NCBI GenBank assembly: GCA_018897875.1
Contig: JAHIKF010000174.1
Coordinates: 1-33,033, forward strand
DNA from: Pseudomonadota bacterium
Lineage (GTDB): Bacteria > Desulfobacterota > Desulfobaccia > Desulfobaccales > 0-14-0-80-60-11
Direction: 5' to 3'
DNA length: 33,033 bases
Positions 7,826 to 14,698 of this stretch are shown in pieces; position 1 is the stretch's first letter, and each line of letters opens with the position of its first letter. Below the pieces are notes generated by a model. It ran no database searches, was not told where the DNA came from, and saw only the letters and a list, made by a program, of their open reading frames with translations. Position numbers and translations under genes: made by a program.

Positions 7826-8460
7826 GCCGGGTGGTTGCCGTTTTTGATGTGGACCAAACTCTGGTTCAGGGTTACACCGAGCGGCTCTTTTTCCAATATC
7901 TGGTGCGACGGCGGCGGCTCAGCCTGCCCCGGGCCCTGGCTTACCTCGGTGGGGTCGCCTGCCGGCTCCGGGACCGGTTCCAGGACAAAACTTACCTCCA
8001 GGGACTGCAGGTGGAGGAAGTGGTCCGCCTGGCCCGGCAGTGCTACCGGGAAAACATCGCACCCCGGGTGAGCCCGGCGGGACTGGCCTGTGTCCTGGCG
8101 CATCAGGCCCAGGGCCACGCCATTGCCCTGTTGAGCGGCTCCCTGGCCCTGCTCCTGGCGCCCTTACAGGAGGAACTGGGAGCGGATTGGCTTATCGCCA
8201 CGGAATTAGAGCGCCAGAACGGCCATTTTACCGGCGCCATCGCCGGCCTTCACCCCCGGGGGGCCAATAAATTGCGGCTGCTTCAGGAGTTGTCCCGGAC
8301 GCATGGCTTTGATTTATCCCAGGCTTACGCCTATGGGGACCATATCCAGGATTCCTATCTTTTCCGTTCAATCGGGCATCCGGTGGCGGTTAACCCTTCC
8401 TGGCGCTTGAAGCTCAGGGCCCGCAAACATCGCTGGCCGATCCGGTATTTCACGCTTTAA
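7822..8460 (+). CDS. HAD-superfamily subfamily IB hydrolase, probable phosphatidylglycerophosphatase C-like
   Basis: This 212-residue protein has HAD motif I DVDQTL (DxDxT, residues 8-13), motif II as LLSGS (Ser near 98), a motif-III Lys in NKLRLLQEL, and motif IV GDHIQDSYLF. The overall pattern matches HAD-IB enzymes such as SerB and E. coli PgpC (YfhB), and PgpC is almost the same length. The start ATG overlaps the phosphatidyltransferase stop, so the two are made together. The likely chemistry is dephosphorylation of the phosphatidylglycerophosphate made by its neighbour. A phosphoserine phosphatase role is less likely given the context. Confidence 0.8.
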   Translation: MSRVVAVFDVDQTLVQGYTERLFFQYLVRRRRLSLPRALAYLGGVACRLRDRFQDKTYLQGLQVEEVVRLARQCYRENIAPRVSPAGLACVLAHQAQGHAIALLSGSLALLLAPLQEELGADWLIATELERQNGHFTGAIAGLHPRGANKLRLLQELSRTHGFDLSQAYAYGDHIQDSYLFRSIGHPVAVNPSWRLKLRARKHRWPIRYFTL

Positions 8461-8526
8461 CCGGGAAATAATCCGGTAGGGTGGGCCTGGTTCCCGCATA
8501 TTTTTTCCCGAGGCGCCGCCGGATAA

Positions 8527-8555
8527 TTGACAGGATAACGCTTTTGGGATAGTCA
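8527..8555 (+). promoter_or_regulatory. Possible sigma-70 promoter
   Basis: A perfect -35 TTGACA (8527-8532) is followed after 17 nt by a weak -10 TAGTCA (8550-8555), just ahead of the small coiled-coil gene at 8570. A transcript starting here would have almost no leader before the AAAAGGGG ribosome site (8558-8565). The -10 box is poor, so this is tentative. Confidence 0.3.
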
Positions 8556-8569
8556 ATAAAAGGGGTACT

Positions 8570-8779
8570 ATGGACGAAGCTCTAATCCGACAATTAAAAA
8601 ACCGGGTGGAAGAAGAACTGCGGCAGCGCGAACTGGCGCTCCTGGAGTTTTGGCTGCAGGCATTTCAAACTATCATGGCCAAGCGCCACAAAGAACTGGC
8701 AGGATTGCAGAGCGACCTGAAAGCCTTCGTCGCCCGCATGGAGACCCGGCTCCGTACCCTTAAAGGGAGCCAGAAATAA
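8570..8779 (+). CDS. Small charged helical/coiled-coil protein, unknown function
   Basis: This 69-residue protein is rich in Leu, Glu, Arg and Gln. A heptad-like pattern runs through nearly its whole length (RQLKNRVEEELRQRELALLEF, then HKELAGLQSDLKAFVARMETR). A strong ribosome site AAAAGGGG precedes the ATG by 4 nt, and only one base separates it from queD, so it is a real, co-translated gene. There is no signal peptide, membrane segment or Cys. No family was recognised. Confidence 0.72.
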   Translation: MDEALIRQLKNRVEEELRQRELALLEFWLQAFQTIMAKRHKELAGLQSDLKAFVARMETRLRTLKGSQK

Positions 8780-8780
8780 T

Positions 8781-9152
8781 ATGTATGAAGTAAAAATTGT
8801 CACTCAGTTTGCCGCCGCCCACCGGCTGGAAAACTTCAATGGCAAATGTGAGTCCCTCCACGGCCACAACTGGAAGGTAGAGGTCTTCCTGGTAGGGAAA
8901 GATCTGGACGGGGCCGGGCTGCTGATGGATTTTGGCGTGGTCAAGGCCCGGACCAAAGAGGTGCTGGAAGAGGTCGACCATAAATATTTGAATGAACTGG
9001 CCGCGTTTCAGGACCGCAACCCCTCGTCGGAGAATCTGGCCTGTTACCTGTACGGGCGCCTGGGGGCCATCTTCAATCGCGACGGGGTGAAAGTCCGCCG
9101 GGTCAACGTCTGGGAATCCGATAGCTCCTGCGCCTCCTACTATCAGGACTGA
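8781..9152 (+). CDS. queD: 6-carboxytetrahydropterin synthase QueD
   Basis: This 123-residue member of the PTPS/QueD family has zinc-binding His14, His27 and His29 (AAHRL and HGHNW). It has the catalytic Cys23 (GKCESLHGH), the MDFGVVK segment and a C-terminal NVWESDSSCASY block with the pterin-anchoring Glu. It converts 7,8-dihydroneopterin triphosphate (from GTP) to 6-carboxytetrahydropterin, the second step toward 7-deazaguanines (preQ0, queuosine). No queE, queC or queF lies beside it. The only other deazaguanine-related gene in the window is the QueC-like qatC at 12.6-13.9 kb. It follows the coiled-coil gene by 1 nt and precedes the cytochrome by 1 nt. Confidence 0.93.
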   Translation: MYEVKIVTQFAAAHRLENFNGKCESLHGHNWKVEVFLVGKDLDGAGLLMDFGVVKARTKEVLEEVDHKYLNELAAFQDRNPSSENLACYLYGRLGAIFNRDGVKVRRVNVWESDSSCASYYQD

Positions 9153-9153
9153 A

Positions 9154-9570
9154 GTGGGGTTGACCACGGGCTGCCGTTTGGCTTATGTGGCGGGACTGAT
9201 CCTGGCGGTGATGGGTATCCTGGGAGCCCATGGCGGCTCTCTCACCCAGGCCCCGGCGGTCAGTCTCCTGAAAATCCCCGTGGCCGGGTCCAGGCGTAAG
9301 CCGCCGGTGAAGTTCAGCCACCGGGTGCACGAAGCCCGGCGTGTGGCCTGCACCCAATGCCATCACGACTTCCAGGGCAGGCGCAACGTCTGGCAGGAAG
9401 GCCAGCCGGTGGCAAAGTGCCAGACCTGCCACGGTCTGAGACCGGAGGCCCGCCGCCTGGATCTGAAGAACGCTTATCATCGCCAGTGTAAAGGGTGCCA
9501 TCTGCGGTTGCGGCAACAGGGACGGCAGGCAGGCCCCATAGAGTGCCAGGCTTGTCATCGCCCCACTTAA
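9154..9570 (+). CDS. Tetraheme c-type cytochrome (class III / c7-like)
   Basis: This 138-residue exported protein has an N-terminal hydrophobic signal (about residues 8-30) and four CXXCH heme sites: CTQCH, CQTCH, CKGCH and CQACH. Extra His residues (FSHRVHE, CHHD, AYHRQC) can supply axial ligands for bis-His hemes, as in cytochrome c3/c7 families. It should be a periplasmic, low-potential electron carrier. The start is GTG at 9154 with AGGA 5 nt upstream, inside the end of queD; the first in-frame ATG would cut off the signal. The FSHRVHE start of the domain is typical of cytochrome c3-type proteins. Confidence 0.9.
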   Translation: MGLTTGCRLAYVAGLILAVMGILGAHGGSLTQAPAVSLLKIPVAGSRRKPPVKFSHRVHEARRVACTQCHHDFQGRRNVWQEGQPVAKCQTCHGLRPEARRLDLKNAYHRQCKGCHLRLRQQGRQAGPIECQACHRPT

Positions 9571-9689
9571 CGGGGCGGGTACGGTTTGGGGCCGGGATGC
9601 CGGGTCTGGAGCGGACCGGGCCTGCCTGGCCCCTGATCAGCCTGGGACACTGGATGGCAATGCGGCTGAACCTTTCAGCCTGAGGAGTT

Positions 9690-10856
9690 GTGATCAAAGG
9701 TTCCGTCACCTCCTTTATCCGGACGCTGCAACGGGAACGGGTCTTTGGCCTGACCCTGGCCCTGGTGGTGATCCTGATGGTGGGATCCATCGGGTTCAGT
9801 CTGGTTGAACCCGCCGAAGGGCCGTGGTGGACGCGTTTCGGGCGCGCCCTGTGGTGGGGCATGGTCACCCTGACCACGGTGGGGTATGGGGATGTGGTCC
9901 CCGTCACCTTCCTGGGCCGGTTGGTGGGCGTCACCCTTATGGTCATAGGCTTTCTCAGCCTGTCTCTCGTGACCGCCACCGTGGCCTCGGTCTTCATTGA
10001 ACGCAAGTTTCGCCAGGAGAAAGGTTTGGAAGCCGTTAAATCCACACAACATATCCTGATCCTGGGGTGGCCCGAGGATGCCGAGGCCTTGCTGGACCAG
10101 TTGCTCAAACGCCTGCCGCTCACCATCGCGGTAGTCCTGATCAACAAAGCCCCGCCGGAGCAGATGGACGCCATCAAAGAGAAATACCCCCAAAATGCGG
10201 TTTTCTATCTCCGGGGGGACTATTCCCGGGAAGAAATCCTCCTGAAGGCCAATGTTCAAGGGGCCTTCAAGGCCATCATCCTGGCCGACCGTCAACCGGG
10301 GGAAACCGCCGCCCAGGTGGATCAACGCACCTTGTTCACCGCCCTCACCTTGAAGGCCCTCCATGCCAAAATTCGCATCATGGGAGAGTTGCTGCGGCCG
10401 GAAAACCGCACCTACCTGGAGCGCGCCGGGGCCGAAGAGGTGTTGATCCGGGGGCAATACGACAGCTCGCTCCTGGCCGGGGCCATCGCGTCCCCGGCCC
10501 TGTTCCGCGTCTACACGTCACTGTTAATCGGTGATGGACAGGGCTTATGGGATGTTGAGGTCCCTATCCAGTTCCACGGGCGTCCCCTGAGCGAGTTATC
10601 CGCCTACCTCCAGGAGTTTCACCAGGGTATTCTTATCGGCATCTACACCGAAGGCAAGACCGTGAGCCTTGAGGACTTGCTGTCCGAAGAACCGTCGGCC
10701 ATTGATGACTTCATCCGGCGCAAGTTCGCCGAGACCAAAATGACCCATCTCCTGGGACGCACCAAGGTGGAATGCCATATCAATCCCCCGGCCACCCTGA
10801 CCCTGGGACCGCACCAGTTTGCCGTGGTCATCGCCTCGCAGAGGCCGAGTCTCTGA
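9690..10856 (+). CDS. Two-helix potassium channel with RCK/TrkA-N domain
   Basis: This 388-residue protein has two membrane helices (about residues 15-35 and 70-98) that flank a pore helix and the K+ selectivity filter TTVGYGD (about 61-67). A cytoplasmic RCK domain follows: HILILGWPEDAEALL is the Rossmann strand, with a worn GxGxxG, then GDYSREEILLKANV and AIILAD. The C-terminal part resembles TrkA-C. The architecture is that of MthK/Kch-type channels. The start is GTG 9690 with GAGG at 9682-9685. The stop TGA shares a base with the next start (TGATG), which couples the channel to a cyclic-nucleotide-binding protein. Confidence 0.92.
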   Translation: MIKGSVTSFIRTLQRERVFGLTLALVVILMVGSIGFSLVEPAEGPWWTRFGRALWWGMVTLTTVGYGDVVPVTFLGRLVGVTLMVIGFLSLSLVTATVASVFIERKFRQEKGLEAVKSTQHILILGWPEDAEALLDQLLKRLPLTIAVVLINKAPPEQMDAIKEKYPQNAVFYLRGDYSREEILLKANVQGAFKAIILADRQPGETAAQVDQRTLFTALTLKALHAKIRIMGELLRPENRTYLERAGAEEVLIRGQYDSSLLAGAIASPALFRVYTSLLIGDGQGLWDVEVPIQFHGRPLSELSAYLQEFHQGILIGIYTEGKTVSLEDLLSEEPSAIDDFIRRKFAETKMTHLLGRTKVECHINPPATLTLGPHQFAVVIASQRPSL

Positions 10857-11353
10857 TGATGGATGCCGCCTTTTTCCGAAAAATCTTTCTCTTCCAGGAC
10901 CTGGAAGAAGCTGAAATCCATCAGGTGCTGGGCCGCACCAGCCTCCGGGAATTTCCGGCCGGGGCGGTCATCATCCAGGAAGGCGAGCCCGGAGATAGCC
11001 TGTTCATTATGGCCGCCGGGGAAGTGGAGATCACCAAGCAGCTCACCCTGGTACTGGATGAAGACACCCCCAAAGAGCGGGTGATGATCCGCCTGAACGC
11101 GGAAAACGGGGTTTATTTCGGGGAGATGGCCCTGCTGGAAAACGAAACCCGGTCGGCCACGGTGACCGCCTCCACCGATTGTTCCCTCCTGGAACTGCAT
11201 CAAAAGGATTTCCTGGAATTGATTGAGCAGAACCCGGCCATGGGGGTAAAACTGCTCCTGCGTCTGGCCCAGATCCTGTCCCGGCATCTGCGCAAGAGCA
11301 ACCAGGACGTGGTGAAACTGACCACCGCCCTGGCCATCTCCCTGGGGGGCTAG
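10856..11353 (+). CDS. Cyclic-nucleotide-binding (CNMP/Crp-type) domain protein without DNA-binding domain
   Basis: This 165-residue protein consists of one CNMP beta-roll: EGEPGDSLFIMAAGEVEI, then the phosphate-binding cassette FGEMALLENETRSATV. The Glu and Arg that grip the cyclic phosphate are present. A C-terminal helix (LLLRLAQILSRHLRKSN) follows, with no HTH domain. It starts at ATG 10856, overlapping the channel stop by one base. In some bacterial channels (MloK1 type) this domain is fused to the pore protein; here it is a separate subunit. Ligand gating of the neighbouring channel is a reasonable inference but not shown. Confidence 0.88.
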   Translation: MMDAAFFRKIFLFQDLEEAEIHQVLGRTSLREFPAGAVIIQEGEPGDSLFIMAAGEVEITKQLTLVLDEDTPKERVMIRLNAENGVYFGEMALLENETRSATVTASTDCSLLELHQKDFLELIEQNPAMGVKLLLRLAQILSRHLRKSNQDVVKLTTALAISLGG

Positions 11354-11419
11354 GGTGATGTTTCATAAATAAGATGGTTTTTCTCTTAAGAAAAATCCCC
11401 AATAAAGGCCAGTAGTTTA

Positions 11420-11505
11420 CCCCCCCCCTTTTTTAAAGGGGGGCAGGGGGGATTATATAATCGTTTGATAATTCCCTAAATCCCCCTTTAGGAAAGGGGG
11501 ACTTT
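11420..11505. repeat. C-rich/G-rich palindromic repeat, copy 1
   Basis: Two hairpin halves lie in the gap before cdd. One has C7TTTT paired with AAAGGGGGG (11421-11443) and a following GGCAGGGGGGATT. The other is AAATCCCCCTTTAGGAAAGGGGGACTTT-like (11478-11505). The same two modules occur at 12473-12536. Together they bracket cdd and the 33-residue gene. Confidence 0.75.
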
Positions 11506-11588
11506 AAAAGGGCTTTTGGGAGGTCCGGGCAAAATAATTGCCATACAATTTATGAAGCATAACATTAGGGGCGGGGGTGGGCTTCTCC

Positions 11589-12008
11589 ATGCTGGATGAA
11601 ACGGTGCAACAGCAGCTCCTGGACCAGGCCCGGCGCGCCCGGGAGACGGCCTATGCCCCCTATTCCAACTTCAAGGTGGGCGCCGCGGTCTTGACCGCAG
11701 CCGGTGAAATCTTCTCCGGCTGCAACATCGAGAACGCCTCCTTAGGGGCCACGATCTGCGCTGAGCGCGTGGCGATCTTGACCGCCGTGGCCGCCGGCCA
11801 CCGCGACTTGACGGCCCTGGCCGTGGTCGCCGACACCCCCGACCCCGTCGCCCCCTGCGGCCTGTGCCGCCAGGTGTTGGCCGAATTCAGCCCGGACTGC
11901 CGGGTGCTCATGGCCAATACCGCCGGCCGCATACGGCTGGCAAACCTGAAGGAGCTGCTGCCTCTGGCCTTCCGCTGGCCCCCCCCAAAAAGCGGCGAGG
12001 GCGGCTAA
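11589..12008 (+). CDS. cdd: Cytidine deaminase
   Basis: From ATG 11589 this is a 139-residue homotetrameric-type cytidine deaminase. The motifs are YAPYSNFKVGAA (substrate site), CNIENAS, TICAERVA (zinc Cys with catalytic Glu) and PCGLCRQ (the other two zinc Cys). It converts cytidine and deoxycytidine to uridine and deoxyuridine in pyrimidine salvage. A GTG at 11577 could add four residues, but the G-rich ribosome site (11572-11580) suits the ATG. The C-terminus runs a few residues beyond the usual end, with a Pro/Lys/Gly tail. Confidence 0.95.
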   Translation: MLDETVQQQLLDQARRARETAYAPYSNFKVGAAVLTAAGEIFSGCNIENASLGATICAERVAILTAVAAGHRDLTALAVVADTPDPVAPCGLCRQVLAEFSPDCRVLMANTAGRIRLANLKELLPLAFRWPPPKSGEGG

Positions 12009-12030
12009 CCCTTCAAAAGGAGAAGAGAAA

Positions 12031-12132
12031 TGATCGAACATAAGCACATGAAATTCATGGCCATCACCACCATCCTGATAATCCTGGGCTTCGGCCTCTA
12101 CCTCCTGGTGACCGCCTACCTCTACGCCTGAT
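12031..12132 (+). CDS. 33-residue single-pass membrane peptide
   Basis: A short frame starts at ATG 12031 with a strong ribosome site (AAAGGAG at 12017-12023, 7 nt before the ATG) and stops at TGA 12130-12132. The product starts with a charged MIEHKHMKF head followed by a continuous hydrophobic helix (ITTILIILGFGLYLLVTAYLY). The ribosome site and clean transmembrane pattern support a real gene. It follows cdd by 22 nt and is probably co-transcribed. No family was recognised; small membrane peptides of this sort often regulate a larger partner. Confidence 0.62.
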
Positions 12133-12167
12133 CGCCTCGCCTCATTTGGCCTAAGCCACATAAAGGT

Positions 12168-12194
12168 CAGGCTCCCGGCAAACCCCGGAGCCTG
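12168..12194 (+). terminator. Weak terminator-like hairpin
   Basis: CAGGCTCC (12168-12175) pairs perfectly with GGAGCCTG (12187-12194) across an 11-nt loop, 36 nt after the small membrane gene. The nearest T run (12209-12213) is 14 nt away, so intrinsic termination is uncertain. Confidence 0.35.
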
Positions 12195-12230
12195 GCCGGA
12201 TTGGCAGATTTTTCCTCCTAATGCCAAAAA

Positions 12231-12356
12231 GCAATCAAACGACTATTATTTGTCATTCTGAGCGCAGCGAAGAATCTCTCTTTTTGAGCCGCCGAGATTC
12301 TTCACTCCGCTGCGCTCCGTTCAGAATGACATGAATATTCAATGTCTTTAGACTGC
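12231..12356. repeat. 126-bp MITE-like palindromic element, copy A
   Basis: It begins GCAATCAAAC and ends TTTAGACTGC (imperfect terminal inverted repeat). Inside is a long hairpin from GTCATTCTGAGCGCAGCG to CGCTCCGTTCAGAATGAC. Copy B at 15481-15606 is exactly the same length, nearly identical in sequence and in the opposite orientation. Together they bracket the qat genes. No target-site duplication was seen. The inner TCATTCTGAGCG motif is widespread in bacterial intergenic DNA. Confidence 0.85.
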
Positions 12357-12416
12357 AACTTCGTATCGTACCGAGTTGCGGCCAAACGAATATTTTCCTC
12401 CCAAATTTTTTAAGTG

Positions 12417-12541
12417 GCGCAGGCCTCTCGCCTGTGCGGCGCAGGCTTTAGCGTGAAACCCCAAATCCCCATAAATCCCCCTTTTCCAAAGGGGGACTTT
12501 AGAACCCCCGTTTGAAAAAGGGGGCAGGGGGGATTTTCATT
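12417..12541. repeat. Hairpin plus C-rich/G-rich palindromic repeat, copy 2
   Basis: First comes GCGCAGGC-CTCTC-GCCTGTGC (12417-12437), a variant of the GGCACAGG hairpins at 15638 and 17264. Then come AAATCCCCCTTTTCCAAAGGGGGACTTT-like (12473-12500) and CCCCCGTTTGAAAAAGGGGG followed by CAGGGGGGATTTT (12505-12537), matching the modules at 11420-11505. With copy A of the MITE and a weak terminator, these repeats fill the 12133-12618 gap. No gene is seen there. Confidence 0.72.
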
Positions 12542-12618
12542 CTCGGGAGTGAAACATTTGGGGTTCATGCACGTTTAGCCTGCGGCCACAAAAACCATCA
12601 GTTGAACGCGACCCGGTA

Positions 12619-13938
12619 TCAGCTCCCATACCTCTGCACCCACTCCGGCCCCTGGTCCCGGAACCACCCGGCGATTTCACCAAACCCCCGGTCCAGCACC
12701 CGACGGGCGGCAGCCAAACGCCCCGTAAACGCCTCGGGGGCGGACCCCACCATGAGGCGGGCTTCCACCTCGGCCGGAGTCTCCTCCCAGGACTTTGCCG
12801 CCAGCAGCAGGGCCCGGAGGTCCCGGCCCCGAACCCGGTGAGCCAGGGTTTCCGGTTCCGCCCACACGTCCCGCCCGTAATCCTCCCCCCGATCCCACCC
12901 CAAAGTGTGGAGCGCGGCCCGGCGCATCAGGCAGGGATAGCAGTAGCCGCAGGCGCCGGCGGCCCTTCCCTGCCAGCGGGAGACCACCGGCCGGGCGCAA
13001 GAGACGCTCTCCCCGAAAAGTTGCCCCAGGAGGTCCCGGTTGCGGCAGCGGCGCACCACCTCGCCCTTGGTGAGGTCTTTGTAGGGGTTGACCAGGGGAT
13101 TAACCAGGCCCACTTCCTGCCAGAGCCCCGTAAGCTGCTCCAGAAAGTAGGGGTGGGTGGTGCGGGTGCTGCAACTGCCCAGGCGGTTGGCCGTCAACGG
13201 CGGATTGAGACTGATCCAACCGTTTTCCGGGATGATGAGGGGGGTGGCGGCGCCAAAGCAAGCAGCGCCGGCCAGCCCCAGGGCCAGGTAGAGCAGGGAT
13301 CGGCTCCGCATGGACAGCTCCGGGGCCTGGGGAAACTGCACCCGGAGCCCCAGGTGGTGCACCCGGTCGGGGCCGTAATGGCGACTCAGGGCCGCGGCCA
13401 GGGTCTGCTGGATGGAAGCCAGCTGCCCGAAATCATAGTGGCTCACCAGGAGCAGGCGCTCCCCGGCCTCCAAATAATCCAGGGCCCCCACCAGGGAATC
13501 TAACCCGCCTGAGAACAGCATCACCCCGTCCGGGCGCCAGGAGTGGGGCCAGGCCCCCTTGAGGCCCAGGTCCAGGGAGGCTTGCCGCAGTTTCAGGGTC
13601 CAGTCGTCCCCGGTGAGGAAATTGAGCAGCCGGCTTAGGCGGGGGGCCAGGGGCAGCCAGTCCGGGCTGACGGGAAGGTTAAGCGTGATGTGCCGGGTCC
13701 AGGCATCGGGGGTGGCGCTGCGAGGCAAAAACTTATCCGCCGCCCAGACTCCCAGGGCCGCCAGCAAAAAGGCCGAAACCGTCTGACCCGGCAGCCCGGG
13801 AGCCGCCGGCAGCCGGGCCAGATTGTGGTGCAGGGGATAGCCGTCTTTGCCCGGTTCATCCAGGTGAATGACCGCGGCCATTCCCGGCGGCGGCCGGCGT
13901 TTTTCGTTCGGGGCCCTCAGGTAGAGTTCATCGGCCAT
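12619..13938 (-). CDS. qatC: Qat anti-phage system QueC-like protein QatC
   Basis: This 439-residue protein is about twice as long as metabolic QueC. Residues 1-135 form an N-terminal domain not found in QueC. The adenylating PP-loop follows as SGGLDS (143-148), and a four-Cys zinc site is complete: Cys314, Cys330, Cys333, Cys336 (SVSCARP and CGYCYPC). IPENGWISLNPPLT is the QueC-type core motif. In the Qat defence system (QatA ATPase, QatB, QatC, QatD TatD-like nuclease) QatC is this long QueC relative. QatB is encoded upstream on the same strand. All catalytic residues are present, so the enzyme looks functional even though qatA and qatD are not visible. Confidence 0.87.
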   Translation of the reverse strand: MADELYLRAPNEKRRPPPGMAAVIHLDEPGKDGYPLHHNLARLPAAPGLPGQTVSAFLLAALGVWAADKFLPRSATPDAWTRHITLNLPVSPDWLPLAPRLSRLLNFLTGDDWTLKLRQASLDLGLKGAWPHSWRPDGVMLFSGGLDSLVGALDYLEAGERLLLVSHYDFGQLASIQQTLAAALSRHYGPDRVHHLGLRVQFPQAPELSMRSRSLLYLALGLAGAACFGAATPLIIPENGWISLNPPLTANRLGSCSTRTTHPYFLEQLTGLWQEVGLVNPLVNPYKDLTKGEVVRRCRNRDLLGQLFGESVSCARPVVSRWQGRAAGACGYCYPCLMRRAALHTLGWDRGEDYGRDVWAEPETLAHRVRGRDLRALLLAAKSWEETPAEVEARLMVGSAPEAFTGRLAAARRVLDRGFGEIAGWFRDQGPEWVQRYGS

Positions 13939-14075
13939 AGAGAGACCCCGCTGCTAGGGCCGCGCCGGAGCAGCCTTGAGCCTCTGCCTGACGCGGCTAG
14001 TTTCCAAACCTATCCTCTCAGCCGAACCGTAGGGCTGGCCACAATATCTGCGATTAAGGTGGTCCCTGACCTTCT

Positions 14076-14564
14076 TTAATCCCCCCCAGCTCGGGGAACC
14101 ATGATGGTTTCTTGAAACAGGTCCCCTACCGTCACACCCAGGGCGGGGGCAATTAATTCTATGTGGCCAAGATTCCATTTTCTCTTTCCGTTCAAGCACC
14201 TATAGATAGTCTCATTGTGTATCCCGGTTTTATGGGCTAGGTGCAGGGGCCGCATATCAAGGGAGGCCAGATAAAAATGGATTCTCTCATTTACGATGCT
14301 GATTATGCTCGTTGTCTTATCATTCATAGTGAATAAGTTCCTCCTTTTTGGGCAAAGATATGGCAGGGCTGGCTTTAGTTCGGGGCGCAGGTGGATAAAG
14401 CAGAGGCCTGTAAGCCGGCTGTCCTCCTCGGCTATTTCCATAAGCCGAATGCACTTCGCGATGGAAAGGCGCCGGCGCCCTGCGTTTATATGGCTCAGGT
14501 TAGATGGATGGCATTCCAACGCGTCGGCCAGATCATAGGGGATCTGGATCGGTAGGGGTTTCAT
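14076..14564 (-). CDS. Double XRE-type helix-turn-helix regulator inside the qat locus
   Basis: This 162-residue protein has two Cro/XRE-like HTH units. The first covers about residues 8-45 (DLADALECHPSNLSHINAGRR). The second covers about 100-145 (HLAHKTGIHNETIYRCLNGKRKWNL... LGVTVGDLF). Between them Met80 (ATG 14327-14325) has its own ribosome site, GGAGG at 14344-14340, 12 nt upstream. A shorter 83-residue product with only the second HTH is therefore possible. Base composition is visibly more AT-rich than flanking qatB and qatC, suggesting separate acquisition. A promoter with a repeated motif lies directly upstream, so autoregulation and control of qatC are plausible. Confidence 0.75.
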   Translation of the reverse strand: MKPLPIQIPYDLADALECHPSNLSHINAGRRRLSIAKCIRLMEIAEEDSRLTGLCFIHLRPELKPALPYLCPKRRNLFTMNDKTTSIISIVNERIHFYLASLDMRPLHLAHKTGIHNETIYRCLNGKRKWNLGHIELIAPALGVTVGDLFQETIMVPRAGGD

Positions 14565-14574
14565 AGGGCCATAC

Positions 14575-14600
14575 TCGGACGGAATGTCAGAAATGTCAAG
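14575..14600 (-). promoter_or_regulatory. Promoter with direct-repeat operator-like motif for the HTH gene
   Basis: On the minus strand a perfect -35 TTGACA (14599-14594) begins the tandem motif TTGACATTTC/TGACATTCC. After 17 nt a weak -10 GAGTAT (14576-14571) follows, a few bases before the ATG at 14564. The repeated TGACATTyC inside the promoter is a likely operator for the encoded XRE protein. The short distance to the ATG implies a leaderless or very short leader transcript. Confidence 0.42.
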
Positions 14601-14698
14601 AAATTTTTAGGCATTCAGTCAAAAATTAATTGACAAAGGGGGGAAAACCTTATGGGAGCCTGGGGAACAATAATGCTTTGCAATGCTCCTGCCATTCC

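Noticed and set aside
11420..12541. CRISPR-like repeat array
   Set aside because: Repeats are two scattered palindromic modules with genes between them, without regular spacing or unique spacers. No CRISPR array, rRNA or tRNA gene was seen in the window.
12619..13938. Ordinary metabolic QueC (preQ0 synthase)
   Set aside because: Metabolic QueC is about 220-230 residues; this protein has an extra N-terminal domain, is 439 residues long and lies with a QatB-like gene.
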